This document shows positions 1 to 9,200 of a stretch of 37,101 nucleotides of DNA, piece after piece (position 1 is the first letter of the stretch; each line of letters opens with the position of its first letter). Under the pieces are notes generated by a model. The model did not search any database, was not told the origin of the DNA, and was given only the letters and a program-made list of their open reading frames with translations. This DNA comes from Planktothrix sp. FACHB-1365. Lineage in GTDB: Bacteria > Cyanobacteriota > Cyanobacteriia > Cyanobacteriales > Microcoleaceae. The stretch is taken from positions 1 through 37,101 of the forward strand of contig NZ_JACJSC010000044.1 of assembly GCF_014697575.1 (NCBI RefSeq). The letters run 5' to 3'. Position numbers and translations under genes: made by a program.

Positions 1-194
1 ATTGTGTTAATTGCGGGTTTCATTGTGATAGAGATGTTGCCGCAGCAATGGTGATGCTTAATTATGCAAGGGGTATGGAACGTGCCTCTTCAGATGCAGA
101 TGAGAATACCTCTACAGGAGTGCGGAAACTTCAAGCAAGTTTCTCAGTTGAAGCGTCAGAAACGCACATCGAGCGCGATAGCGGATGTGCGTAG
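1..194 (+). CDS. tnpB: TnpB (IS200/IS605 OrfB), C-terminal fragment cut by the window edge
   Basis: The open frame enters from the window edge (first full codon at 3) and stops with TAG at 192-194. It reads CVNCG, then DRDVAAA, which match the second half of the TnpB zinc ribbon and the RuvC-III segment carrying the last catalytic Asp. TnpB is the RNA-guided nuclease encoded by IS200/IS605-type elements. About 45 residues of low-conservation tail follow. Only the 3' end is present, so I cannot say whether the gene is intact or whether a TnpA transposase accompanies it. The reverse strand of the same bases continues a truncated host gene, which places the right end of the element near 195-201. 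Confidence 0.82.
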   Translation, partial: CVNCGFHCDRDVAAAMVMLNYARGMERASSDADENTSTGVRKLQASFSVEASETHIERDSGCA

Positions 195-326
195 TTCATT
201 ATAATCATGGGTATATTCTAAGCGGTCATGATCCCATTCCCAAATCTCCTCAATTTTCCGTCCTTTATGATCAGGAGATAAACCTAAATAAAACAAAATA
301 ATAATATCCTGATTGTTCATAGCCAT
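156..326 (-). pseudogene. OGFr-domain protein, 5' fragment truncated by the IS insertion
   Basis: A 56-codon minus-strand frame starts at ATG 326 (or ATG 320) and ends at 156. Its first ~42 residues read like the start of cyanobacterial opioid-growth-factor-receptor-related proteins: MNNQDIIILFYLGLSPDH, then IEEIWEWDHDRLEYTHDY. That family normally continues with a Trp-Leu-Phe-Pro segment. Here the similarity stops after the DY codons (201-206), and the rest is read from antisense tnpB sequence. The likely reading is that an IS200/IS605 element inserted at about 195-201 and removed the 3' part from this copy. Function of the family in bacteria is unknown. The family call is from memory of the motif. 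Confidence 0.6.
162..192 (+). ncRNA. Hairpin at the tnpB 3' end; candidate element right end / omega-RNA scaffold
   Basis: Arms ACGCACATC (162-170) and GATGTGCGT (184-192) are perfect 9-bp complements. Inside them CGC (174-176) pairs with GCG (181-183) around a GATA loop, leaving a 3-nt bulge at 171-173. The hairpin overlaps the last codons of tnpB and sits at the inferred element boundary. In IS200/IS605 elements the right-end hairpin and the 3' end of the guide (omega) RNA lie at this place. The hairpin is seen directly; its RNA role is inference from position. Confidence 0.4.
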
Positions 327-330
327 AGCG

Positions 331-447
331 TTATCAGTTGTCAGTTATCAGTTATCAGTTATCAGTCTAAGAGTTAAGAATCAATTAGCTAATGACTGGT
401 AACTAATAACTATTAGTTAGTTACTTTTTCCTCCTCCCCTTGTCCCC
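331..447. repeat. Composite intergenic repeat, copy A (heptamer STRR plus C-rich tail)
   Basis: It begins with tandem TTATCAG/TCAGTTA heptamers (331-365), continues through TCTAAGAGTTAA and TAGCTAATGACT, and ends in CCCCTTGTCCCC just before the proA stop codon. The same sequence order, inverted, lies on the other side of proA at about 1861-1970. Short heptameric tandem repeats are common in filamentous cyanobacterial genomes. Confidence 0.75.
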
Positions 448-453
448 CTATAA

Positions 454-1761
454 TCATAACAAATCTCGATGGGTAAACGGTTTAGCGTTGCTACCCGAAT
501 AAGTTGCTACAATATGTCCATCCCCAACAATTTGATATTTATAAGTCACTAATCCTTCTAAACCAACGGGGCCGCGAGGAGGCATTTGTTGGGTACTAAT
601 TCCCACTTCTGCACCGAAACCATACCGAAATCCATCTGCAAAACGAGTGGAACAATTGTGAAAAACTCCCGCCGCATCGACTTGATTTAAAAAGATATTT
701 GCAGATTCTTGATCTTCGGTAACAATGGCATCGGTATGGCCAGAGCCGTAGGTATTAATATGAGCGATCGCTTCTTCTAAATTACCGACTATTTTAATCG
801 ATAAAATTAAATCTGTATATTCCGTTGACCAATCTTCCTCGGTTGCTGGCTTAATATTAACGATCTCTAAGGTTTTAGCATCTCCTCGTAATTCGACATT
901 TTTAGCTTGTAATGCCGTTACTGCTTCTAATAAAAATTGAGACGCAATCTCTTGATGAACTAATAAGGTTTCTACTGCATTACAAGCAGCCGGATATTGA
1001 ATTTTAGAATCAACAGTAATGGCTATGGCTTTTTTAATATCCGCCAATTTGTCAATATAAACATGACAAATACCTTCTGCATGACCTAACACCGGAATGC
1101 GAGTATTATCCTGAACAAACTTAACGAAAGAATTAGACCCACGCGGAATAATTAAATCAACATAATCATCTAATCGCAATAATTCTAAAATTTCTTCCCG
1201 TGTGGTTAATAGTTGCACCGCTTCAGGATTAACAGCCGTTTGAGATAATCCTTGACGAATTGCATTCACTAAAGCTTGACAGGAATGAATCGCTTCTTTT
1301 CCCCCTTTTAAAATTACCCCATTTCCTGATTTAATCGCTAAGGCAGAAATTTGGATCACTGCTTCAGGACGAGCTTCAAAAATTACCCCTAAAACTCCTA
1401 ACGGACAAGTAATTCTTTTGAGTGTTAATCCTTGATCTAATTCCCGATGAATTTGTACCACTCCTACGGGGTCGGGTAACTTAGCAACGTCTCGTAATCC
1501 GGCAATGGTACTGTTTAATTTAGTCGCATCAAATTTAAGACGATTATATAACGGTTTGGGAATTCCTTCGGCTTCTGCGGCACGACAATCCGCTTCATTC
1601 GCTGCAATAATTTCCGGTGCTGCTGCTTCTAAAGCTTGAGCAACGGCTTCAATAGCTTGATTTTTTTCTACTGTTGATAATCCTGCTAATTTCTGTGCTG
1701 CTAAACGAGTTTTTGCAGCCAGATCAACGAGAGAAATAGAACGAGTTTCCGAAACTATCAT
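454..1761 (-). CDS. proA: Gamma-glutamyl phosphate reductase
   Basis: ProA catalyses the second step of proline synthesis: NADPH-dependent reduction of gamma-glutamyl phosphate to glutamate semialdehyde in the cytoplasm. The 435-aa length is normal for the family. Visible motifs are [15 protein letters not shown] (substrate/NADP region), [28 protein letters not shown] with the catalytic Cys at about residue 260, and the C-terminal [15 protein letters not shown] signature. It stands alone on the minus strand, about 19 kb from proB, which encodes the preceding enzyme and is also on the minus strand. Both flanks carry copies of one non-coding repeat in inverted orientation. The ATG start at 1761 has no obvious Shine-Dalgarno sequence. 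Confidence 0.97.
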   Translation of the reverse strand: MIVSETRSISLVDLAAKTRLAAQKLAGLSTVEKNQAIEAVAQALEAAAPEIIAANEADCRAAEAEGIPKPLYNRLKFDATKLNSTIAGLRDVAKLPDPVGVVQIHRELDQGLTLKRITCPLGVLGVIFEARPEAVIQISALAIKSGNGVILKGGKEAIHSCQALVNAIRQGLSQTAVNPEAVQLLTTREEILELLRLDDYVDLIIPRGSNSFVKFVQDNTRIPVLGHAEGICHVYIDKLADIKKAIAITVDSKIQYPAACNAVETLLVHQEIASQFLLEAVTALQAKNVELRGDAKTLEIVNIKPATEEDWSTEYTDLILSIKIVGNLEEAIAHINTYGSGHTDAIVTEDQESANIFLNQVDAAGVFHNCSTRFADGFRYGFGAEVGISTQQMPPRGPVGLEGLVTYKYQIVGDGHIVATYSGSNAKPFTHRDLL

Positions 1762-1831
1762 TTTTACAACTTAACCCCAAAAGAGGGCGAAAGATTACTA
1801 TTTTTTTATGATATAGCAGGGAAGGGGGAAT

Positions 1832-1970
1832 GGGGAGCAGGGGGACAAGGGGACAAGGGAACAAGGGGACAAGGGGACAAGGGGATGAGGAAAAGTAAGT
1901 AATAGTCATTAGCTGATTGATGGTTAACTCTTAGACTGATAACTGATAACTGATAACTGATAACTGTCCA
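1832..1970. repeat. Composite intergenic repeat, copy B (inverted relative to copy A)
   Basis: GGGGACAAGG-type tandem units (about 1842-1885) are followed by GATGAGGAAAAGTAAGTAATAGTCATTAGCT-like sequence, AACTCTTAGA, and four or more AACTGAT heptamers up to 1966. The reverse complement matches copy A (331-447) in the same order of blocks. It fills most of the 280-bp gap between proA and sqdX, so it lies upstream of both genes. No gene is seen in this gap. Confidence 0.75.
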
Positions 1971-2041
1971 ACCATTAACAGCAATGACAAATTCTGAGAT
2001 GATGGGAAAGCTAGGACTATTGACATCAGTGTATAGCTTGT

Positions 2042-3175
2042 ATGCGAATCGCTCTTTTCACTGAGACCTTTTTGCCCAAAATTGATGGGATTGTGACGCG
2101 GCTGTGTCATACGGTCGAACAGTTACAACGGTTGGGAGACGAAGTATTGGTGATTTCGCCAGCAGGGGGACTCACGGAATACAAAGGGGCTAGAATCTAT
2201 GGGGTTGAGGGCGTTCCTTTACCCCTGTATCCAGAGTTAAAACTGGGAATTCCCCATCCGGGTATTCGGGTTGAGTTAGAAAAATTTCGACCGGATGTGA
2301 TTCATGTGGCGAATCCGGCTATTTTAGGGTTAGGGGGCTTATATTATGCCAAAAAGTTAAATATTCCTTTAGTTGCATCGTATCATACCCATTTACCCCA
2401 ATATTTACACCATTATGGTTTGGGAATGTTGGAGGAGGTACTGTGGAGTATGTTACGAGCGGCCCATAACCAAGCTCAATTAAATCTTTGTACCTCAACA
2501 GCAATGGTACAAGAACTGGGGAATCACGGGATTGAACGTCTGGATTTATGGCAACGAGGAGTCGATACCGAACTCTTTCAACCCTCATTAGCCAGCCGAG
2601 AAATGCGCGATCGCCTGAGTCAAGGACATCCCGATTGTCATTTATTACTCTATGTTGGTCGTTTGGGGGCCGAAAAAGAAATTGAACGGATCAAACCCGT
2701 TTTAGAACAAATTCCGAATGCTCGTTTAGCCCTCGTTGGAGATGGCCCCAATCGTCAAGTCCTAGAAACCCATTTTCAGGACACTCCCACTCATTTTGTC
2801 GGGTATTTGCGAGGGAAAGAGTTAGCAACAGCTTATGCGTCGGCGGATGCGTTTATTTTCCCCTCCCGTACCGAAACCCTAGGGTTAGTGTTATTGGAAG
2901 CAATGGCCGCCGGAACGCCGGTGGTAGCCGCTCGGTCTGGGGGAATTCCTGATATTGTCACCGATGGCATCAATGGCTATTTGTTTGATCCCGATGACGA
3001 AGAAGGCGCCATGACAGCAACCCAACGATTATTGGCAAACCCCCAAGAGCGGGAAACGTTGCGCCAAAATGCTCGTTTAGAAGCAGAACGTTGGGGATGG
3101 GCAGCCGCAACCCAACAACTACGCTCCTATTATCAAGGGATTCTCAGCCGTTACTCTTTGTCTTCTGCTGCTTAG
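2042..3175 (+). CDS. sqdX: UDP-sulfoquinovose:diacylglycerol sulfoquinovosyltransferase
   Basis: SqdX transfers sulfoquinovose from UDP-sulfoquinovose to diacylglycerol and so makes the sulfolipid SQDG of thylakoid membranes. The 377-aa length equals the usual cyanobacterial size. The N-terminal GT-B half starts MRIALFTETFLPKIDGIVTR, followed by VASYHTHLPQYLHHYG. The C-terminal half has LLYVGRLGAEKEIERI and the GT4 EX7E motif ETLGLVLLE (E278 and E286), then MAAGTPVVAARSGGIPDIV. The usual partner sqdB (UDP-sulfoquinovose synthase) is not in this window. The next gene, an adenylate cyclase, starts 178 bp downstream on the same strand; there is no sign that they form an operon. A related GT4 mannosyltransferase is the alternative, but the N-terminus favours SqdX. 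Confidence 0.92.
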   Translation: MRIALFTETFLPKIDGIVTRLCHTVEQLQRLGDEVLVISPAGGLTEYKGARIYGVEGVPLPLYPELKLGIPHPGIRVELEKFRPDVIHVANPAILGLGGLYYAKKLNIPLVASYHTHLPQYLHHYGLGMLEEVLWSMLRAAHNQAQLNLCTSTAMVQELGNHGIERLDLWQRGVDTELFQPSLASREMRDRLSQGHPDCHLLLYVGRLGAEKEIERIKPVLEQIPNARLALVGDGPNRQVLETHFQDTPTHFVGYLRGKELATAYASADAFIFPSRTETLGLVLLEAMAAGTPVVAARSGGIPDIVTDGINGYLFDPDDEEGAMTATQRLLANPQERETLRQNARLEAERWGWAAATQQLRSYYQGILSRYSLSSAA

Positions 3176-3353
3176 GGTTCGTCAGAAACTTTAGACTGAA
3201 GACGAGGATGGAAACCATGACCATCCTTTGTCTGCTATCATCTACTCATTCTGTCTCTCTTAGTTGGGAAGGTTCTATTCCATCAAAGCCACTTAACCCT
3301 CTGGGATCAGAGTCCGACCGTTTTATCTCCATCACCCAAACTATCCCCTTCCC

Positions 3354-5918
3354 ATGACTTTTTCTAATGCTGGTAGCATCTTAGCTACGCTGACACAAGT
3401 GGATCGTATGGGCCTCTTGGCAGCGCGTGTTAAAAACCTGCCAATAGGGGAATTTATTTGCATTTTAGATTTTATTACCGCAGAATTCCAGCAATTTCTT
3501 CGGGCTATTGATCTGATCAATAATGAAGCGATCGAAACCCTCTTAGAACAGTTGCTTGATGCCTTTACCCTCAAAATTGGGCAAATTTTACAAGCGGATT
3601 GTACAACAATTTTTTTAATTAATCGCAGCAAAAATCAACTCTGGTATACCAAAGTTGATGAGGAAACGGGACAAGCAAAAGAAATTCGTTTACCGATAGA
3701 TGCCGGAATTTTAGGGTATGTGGCCCAGACGGGGGAGGTTATGAATGTGGTGGATGCCCACAATTGTCCGTTATTTGAAGCGGAAGTGGATGAACCCGTC
3801 GGGTATCATACCCACACGATTTTGTGTATGCCCATTTTCAGCAGTCAAAACCCAGAGGAAGCGGTGGCTGTGGTACGGTTGTTGAATAAAGCCGGAGATT
3901 TGGCTTTTACAGAAGAAGATGAACAACAATTTCGTTCTTTTGCAGATGCTATTGGGATTATTTTAGAAAGTTGTCAATCGTTTTTTGTGGCGGCGCGAAA
4001 TCAACGGGGAGTGGCGGCATTATTAAAAGCAACAACAACTTTAGGGCAAAGTTTGGATTTAGAAACAACTTTAAAAGCGGTGATGGAACAGGCGCGGGAT
4101 TTAATGCAAGCCGATCGCAGCACGTTATTTTTATTAAAAAAAGAGACTCATGAATTGTGGACAAAAGTTGCCACGGCTGATGGTTCACAAATGATGGAAA
4201 TTCGGATTCCGGCTAATCGAGGAATTGCGGGATATGTGGCTTCTACGGGTCAAGTTTTGAATATTCCTGATGCCTATTGTGATCCTCGGTTTGACCCTAC
4301 AACTGATCGCAGGACGGGCTATCAAACCCGCAATATTTTATGTATGCCTGTTTATAATGGGGCGGGAGAATTGATCGGGGTCACGCAGTTAATTAATAAA
4401 AATAAAGGCAGTTTTACTAATTCTGATGAGGAATTTTTAAGGGCTTTTAATGCTCAGGCGGGAATTGCCTTGCAAAATGCTCAGTTATTTGAAAATGTGA
4501 TGGTGGAAAAACAATATCAGAAGGATATTTTACAAAGTCTTTCTGATGTGGTGATTTCAACGGATTTACAAGGAAGAATTGTCACGATTAATGATGCGGC
4601 TTTGGAATTATTAGGCTGTCCAAAACCTCAAACCAATGATCGCACCATTCGTCAATATTGGGAAGAAAAATTAACGGGTCGTTATGTGTGGGACGTTGTA
4701 CCGATTGAAAATTTAAGATTCCGTTTAGAAGATAGTTTACGCAATGCGGCGCGTCATTATGTCCCTGAACAAAGTTTAACGGTGGGTTTAATTAAACAAG
4801 AAGAACCCCAAGGAAAAATTGCGGGCTTAATTCCGACTTTAGTGATTCCTGATCGCTATCATGCTGAGATTTATTATCCTTGGGGAGAAGCGACTCCTTT
4901 ACAACCCAAGGGAACCCTTGATCCAATAACACAATTTCGGGAAATTGAACGCAGTATAAATTTAACTGTAAACCCCCTAACTAACCCAGAAGGAGGGGTT
5001 CGAGGGGGGTTAGTGGTGTTAGAAGATATTAGCCGAGAAAAACGGATGAAAACGACCATGTATCGGTATATGACTCCGGGTGTTGCTGAACAGGTGATGG
5101 CGCTTGGAGAAGATGTATTAATGGTGGGAGAACGTAAAGAAGTTACGATTTTGTTTTCAGATATTCGGGGCTATACAACCTTAACTGAAAATTTAGAAGC
5201 GTCGGATGTTGTTGCATTATTAAACCAATATTTTGAAACGATGGTAGAAGCGGTTTTTTCCCATGAAGGAACCTTAGATAAATTTATTGGCGATGCGTTA
5301 ATGGCGGTTTTTGGTGCTCCCCTTCCTTTGCGAGATAATCATGCGTGGATGGCGGTACAATCGGCTTTAGATATGCGCCGACGCTTAAAGGAATTTAACC
5401 AAATGCGACCGGATGAACCGCAAATTAAAATTGGGATTGGGATGAGTTCGGGTGAAGTGGTATCGGGAAATATTGGATCACAAAAACGCATGGATTATAC
5501 GGTAATTGGAGATGGGGTGAATTTAAGTTCTCGTCTGGAACAAATTACGAAACAATATGGCTGTGATATTATTATTAGTGAGATGACTTATCATTTATGT
5601 CGAGATAAAATTTGGGTGCGAGAATTAGATCGAGTTCGAGTGAAAGGAAAGCAGCAAGCTGTGAGTATTTATGAGTTAATTAGTAATCGTTCTGTTTCCT
5701 TAGATTCATCTACAAAAGCGTTTTTAGATTGTTTTAATCAAGGCAGAATAGCTTATTTAACGAAAGAGTTTAAACAAGCAATTTTGATTTTTGAAGAAGC
5801 AAAAAAAATGCGTCCAGATGATCGGGCGGTACAAATTCATATTGCGCGATCGCAACAATATTTACAAACTTCTGTTCCTGAAGAATGGGATGGAGTTTAT
5901 ACCATGACAACCAAATAA
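3354..5918 (+). CDS. cyaB: Class III adenylate cyclase, GAF-GAF-PAS-cyclase (CyaB type)
   Basis: It makes cAMP from ATP in the cytoplasm. Order in the 854 aa: GAF-A (about 60-210), GAF-B (about 225-380), a PAS-like segment (about 392-565), the cyclase domain (about 580-765) and a C-terminal helical, TPR-like tail. Both GAF domains keep an NKFDE-type motif (NKAGDLAFTEEDE; NKNKGSFTNSDE), the hallmark of the cyclic-nucleotide-binding GAFs of CyaB1/CyaB2 in Anabaena, which have the same architecture and nearly the same length. Metal aspartates are D603 (FSDIRGYT) and D647 (DKFIGDALM). The adenine-selecting pair is K643 and T716 (DYTVIGDGVN), the class IIIb pattern known for bicarbonate-stimulated cyclases. 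Feedback by cAMP through the GAF pair is inferred from the family. Confidence 0.92.
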   Translation: MTFSNAGSILATLTQVDRMGLLAARVKNLPIGEFICILDFITAEFQQFLRAIDLINNEAIETLLEQLLDAFTLKIGQILQADCTTIFLINRSKNQLWYTKVDEETGQAKEIRLPIDAGILGYVAQTGEVMNVVDAHNCPLFEAEVDEPVGYHTHTILCMPIFSSQNPEEAVAVVRLLNKAGDLAFTEEDEQQFRSFADAIGIILESCQSFFVAARNQRGVAALLKATTTLGQSLDLETTLKAVMEQARDLMQADRSTLFLLKKETHELWTKVATADGSQMMEIRIPANRGIAGYVASTGQVLNIPDAYCDPRFDPTTDRRTGYQTRNILCMPVYNGAGELIGVTQLINKNKGSFTNSDEEFLRAFNAQAGIALQNAQLFENVMVEKQYQKDILQSLSDVVISTDLQGRIVTINDAALELLGCPKPQTNDRTIRQYWEEKLTGRYVWDVVPIENLRFRLEDSLRNAARHYVPEQSLTVGLIKQEEPQGKIAGLIPTLVIPDRYHAEIYYPWGEATPLQPKGTLDPITQFREIERSINLTVNPLTNPEGGVRGGLVVLEDISREKRMKTTMYRYMTPGVAEQVMALGEDVLMVGERKEVTILFSDIRGYTTLTENLEASDVVALLNQYFETMVEAVFSHEGTLDKFIGDALMAVFGAPLPLRDNHAWMAVQSALDMRRRLKEFNQMRPDEPQIKIGIGMSSGEVVSGNIGSQKRMDYTVIGDGVNLSSRLEQITKQYGCDIIISEMTYHLCRDKIWVRELDRVRVKGKQQAVSIYELISNRSVSLDSSTKAFLDCFNQGRIAYLTKEFKQAILIFEEAKKMRPDDRAVQIHIARSQQYLQTSVPEEWDGVYTMTTK

Positions 5919-6025
5919 ATCAATCTCTTATTATTCTGAACACGGCGAAGAATCTCCCAGTTAAAATTTCCCTGAGTCATAAAAGAGGGGATAATATAAA
6001 ATTTTTAAATGTTTGCTATAAATCC

Positions 6026-6061
6026 CCCTGTAGAGACGTTGCATGCAACGTCTCTACAGGG
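6026..6061. repeat. 36-bp perfect palindrome (GTAGAGACGTTGCATGC type)
   Basis: The two halves are exact reverse complements around the centre GCATGC (6041-6046), starting CCCTGTAGAGACGTTGC. Symmetry breaks at 6025/6062. This is a dispersed palindrome familiar from filamentous cyanobacterial intergenic regions. As RNA or cruciform it would form an 18-bp arm. It lies between two convergent genes (cyclase stop 5918, sbcC stop 6291) and could terminate either transcript, but no clear T-run follows on either strand. Confidence 0.85.
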
Positions 6062-6169
6062 CGGCTGGGGGGGATCATCTGTAGCGTTCATAAGGGGATT
6101 TCATATCACTTTTTCTCACCCTCTATTCCCTATTTTCTTTTCCCTTCTATTCCCTGTTCCCTGCTTTGC

Positions 6170-6233
6170 ACTGAGCTTGTCGAAGTGTCGAAGTGTTCCC
6201 CATTCGTAATTCGTAATTCGTAATTCGTAATTC
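6170..6233. repeat. Short repeats: GTCGAAGT doublet and ATTCGTA heptamer array
   Basis: ACTGAGCTTGTCGAAGTG followed by TCGAAGTG (about 6170-6195) is a repeat type seen between cyanobacterial genes. It is followed by four exact ATTCGTA units plus ATTC (6202-6233). The rest of the 372-bp gap (5919-6290) is pyrimidine-rich CCCTATTCCC-like sequence. I see no convincing gene in it. Confidence 0.7.
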
Positions 6234-6290
6234 TCTGTTCCCTTTTCCCTCTTCCCTTTTGTAGCATTTTTTTCAGGATTTCATATAACC

Positions 6291-9200
6291 TTAAATTGAC
6301 AGGTAAATTTGCGAACCTTGACTGGTTTTATGCACTTCAATTCGAGCTTGAAAGGCTTCTTTTAAACTGGGAATATGGGTGACAGTTAGAATACAAGCAA
6401 AATCAGAAGCGATCGCATTAATGGCTGCAATTAACCGATCGCATCCTTCCGCATCTTGGGTTCCAAAACCTTCATCAATAATTAACATTTGTAGAGAGGT
6501 TCCCGCCCGTTGTGCTAATAATTTAGCTAAGGCTAACCGAATCGCAAAATTAATTCTAAAGGCTTCTCCCCCCGAATAGGTTTCATAAGAACGAGTTCCC
6601 CGCGCATCCGCAATTAAAATTTCTAAGGTTTCAATCATTTTAGCGGTTTTTGCAGATCGGGTACTGCGTCCGGTGCGTTGGGTGACAAATTGAACATGAA
6701 GTTGATTTGCAGATAATCGAGATAAAATTTGATTGGTTTCTGCTTCTAATTCTGGTAAAATATTCTCAATCATTAACGCTTGAATGCCATTTTTTCCAAA
6801 GGCTTGCGCTAATTCTTGATAAACTCGATATTGACGGCGAACCGTATCGAGTTGGGTTTTTAATTCTGTTTGTTGAGTGTTTAGCTGATCAAGTTGGGTT
6901 TGTTGTTGTTGTAAACTGCCTAATTGACCTAAATAACTATCTAATTTTAGTTGTTGTTGTTGAATTAATTGGTCTAACTGTTTTAATGCTTCTGTGGGGT
7001 CGGGAGTTTCTTGTAATTGCTGTTGTAACAGTTCAATTTGTCCTTGAATCGCTTGTAAATTTTTTACCCGTTCTTCGGTTAATGTTTCTAATTCTTCGAT
7101 GCGTTTTTGCAGGATTGGATATTGTTGTTTGGCTTGATTTAATTGTTCTGTACGAGTTAACCAAACTTGCGCTTGACGTAACTCAGAACGAATGCGATTA
7201 TGTTCCTCTACATTATAACCCATTGCGGTTATTTTTTGCTCTATCGTAACAATTTGTTGTTGAATTTCAGAATTATTTTTCTGCTCGGTTAAGGTTTGGG
7301 TTGATGTTTGAATTTGAGTTTCTAATTCGGGTTTTTGAGTCGTTATTTTTATTAATTTATCTTCAGCATCCCGAATTTGACTATATTTAATTTCTGCCCA
7401 ACGCCAGCGTTTTTCCTCATTTCTAGCTAAAGCATGGCTTTGTTCATTATAATTAATTTGGCTTAATTTTTGTTCTAAATCCTGCAATTCTGCATATAAA
7501 TCCGTTGCATAACTTCCCGTTTCTAACATATCTTGAACAGATTTCTGTTCTAAAATCAGTTGTTGTAACTGCTGTTCATCTTGATACAAACCTTCTAATT
7601 GTGCTTGAATCTTTCCTCGGTGTTCTCGCAATTCTTCATAGGGTAATAAATCCTGTTGAATTTGTCGATATTCCTCTTGTAAAATTTTCAGTTCTCGATC
7701 CGCAACGACTAACTGTTCATGAACCACCCAAATTTGATTTCTGAATTCTTGTTGTTGATTTTGATGCTTAGAAATCACGAGATTCCAGTGATGTTCATCT
7801 AAGGGGCGATCGCATAAGGGACAGGGGGGAAACTGAGATCGCAATAACGGTGCATCATCAGTTTCTTTTTCCTCAGATTCAGATTTTGATAATAGTTGAA
7901 TTTTCTGTTCTAATTCTGATAATTTTTCTTCATAATCTCGTTTAGAATTATTCAACCGTTCCATAAAAGTATGGCGTTCTTGCCCTTTTTCTCGGACTCG
8001 CAGTTGATAAACTTTTTTCTTATCTAGTTCTGTAATTTGATTCGCAATAGTTTCTAATTGTGCTTCTAATTGGGGGCGATGTTGTTTGAGGGTTCGTTGG
8101 AGTTTTCCGACGGAGGTTTTTAATTCTTCTAACCGAGCTTGTTGACGAGATTGAGATCGATCTAACTCGGTTTGTAAGCGTTGACGATGTTGCAAAAGTG
8201 GGGTTACTTCTAATTGTAATTGGTCAAACTGATTTAACCGAGTTCTGGCGGTTTGTAACTGTTCTAACCCGGCTTCAATATCAGGTTTTTGGCTTAAAAT
8301 TTGTAAATAATCTTGTTCCTGTTGGGTTAAAGCTTCTAAACGAGCTTGTAACGTTTGAATTTGCTGTTGTAAACTATTCAAATGTTGGCGTTGTTGTTCT
8401 TGTAACTGTTGGCGTTGCTGTTGATACTCTTGATACAGTTTAAATTGACTTGATAGAGATTCTTCCGTTATTTGTAGCGTTTGAAAATGTTGATATCCGG
8501 TTTGAATTTCTGTTTCTTGTTGTAAGACTGCTTCGAGTTCCTGACGTTGCTGTTGAGTAGCGGCTAATTCCTGTTGTAAACGTCGATAATCTTGGGCAAA
8601 AGTTTGATGTTGTTGTTGTTGTCCTGTTAAGAGTTTTTGCCACGCTTGACGATGATGTTGTTGGGCTTGTAATTGTTGATAATGATCTCGATCTTGGGCT
8701 TGTTTTTCTTGCAGATGATCAATCGTTGTTTGTAATTGAATAATATCCTGTTCTAATTGACCTTTTTGTTCAATTTGAGCTTGATTTGTAGTTAAAGTTT
8801 GTTCTAAAACTTCCCCTTGAGCTTTATACTCACGGGCTAAATCTTTGGCTTTTTCCGATAACCCATCATATTGATCTAATTTTAATAAACTGGCGAGGAT
8901 TTCTTTGCGTTCCGTCGGACGTTTAATCATGAACTCATCCGCCCGTCCCTGTCTCAAATAAGCGGAATTAATAAAGGTATCGTAATCTAATTTTAAGTAA
9001 TCTAAAATCTTTTGTTGAGTCGCTCTTAACCCTCGTTCAGTCAGGGGACGAAATTTAATGGTATCTAAATCTTCTATTTCTTGTAACGCAGTAGTTGCCA
9101 CTTGAAATTCTAAGGTTCCTGACTGACCTCGACGACGGTTCCGAATCACCCGATATAAATTCCCCTGATTAATAAAGGTAAAATCTACACGAGCTTCTAA

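Noticed and set aside
331-365. Possible CRISPR-like array in the heptamer repeats
   Set aside because: Units are 7 bp with no spacers; these are STRRs.
1724-1909. 61-aa minus-strand ORF upstream of proA rich in Pro/Leu/Ser
   Set aside because: It is the translation of the GGGGACAAGG tandem repeat and overlaps the proA start; low-complexity, not a gene.
5885-6223. 112-aa and 66-aa plus-strand ORFs after the adenylate cyclase
   Set aside because: They read through the palindrome and simple repeats and have no protein-like pattern.
6707-7249. 180-aa plus-strand ORF within sbcC, plus similar ones at 7505-7744 and 8198-8443
   Set aside because: They are Leu/Val-rich antisense readings of the Gln/Glu coiled coil of SbcC.
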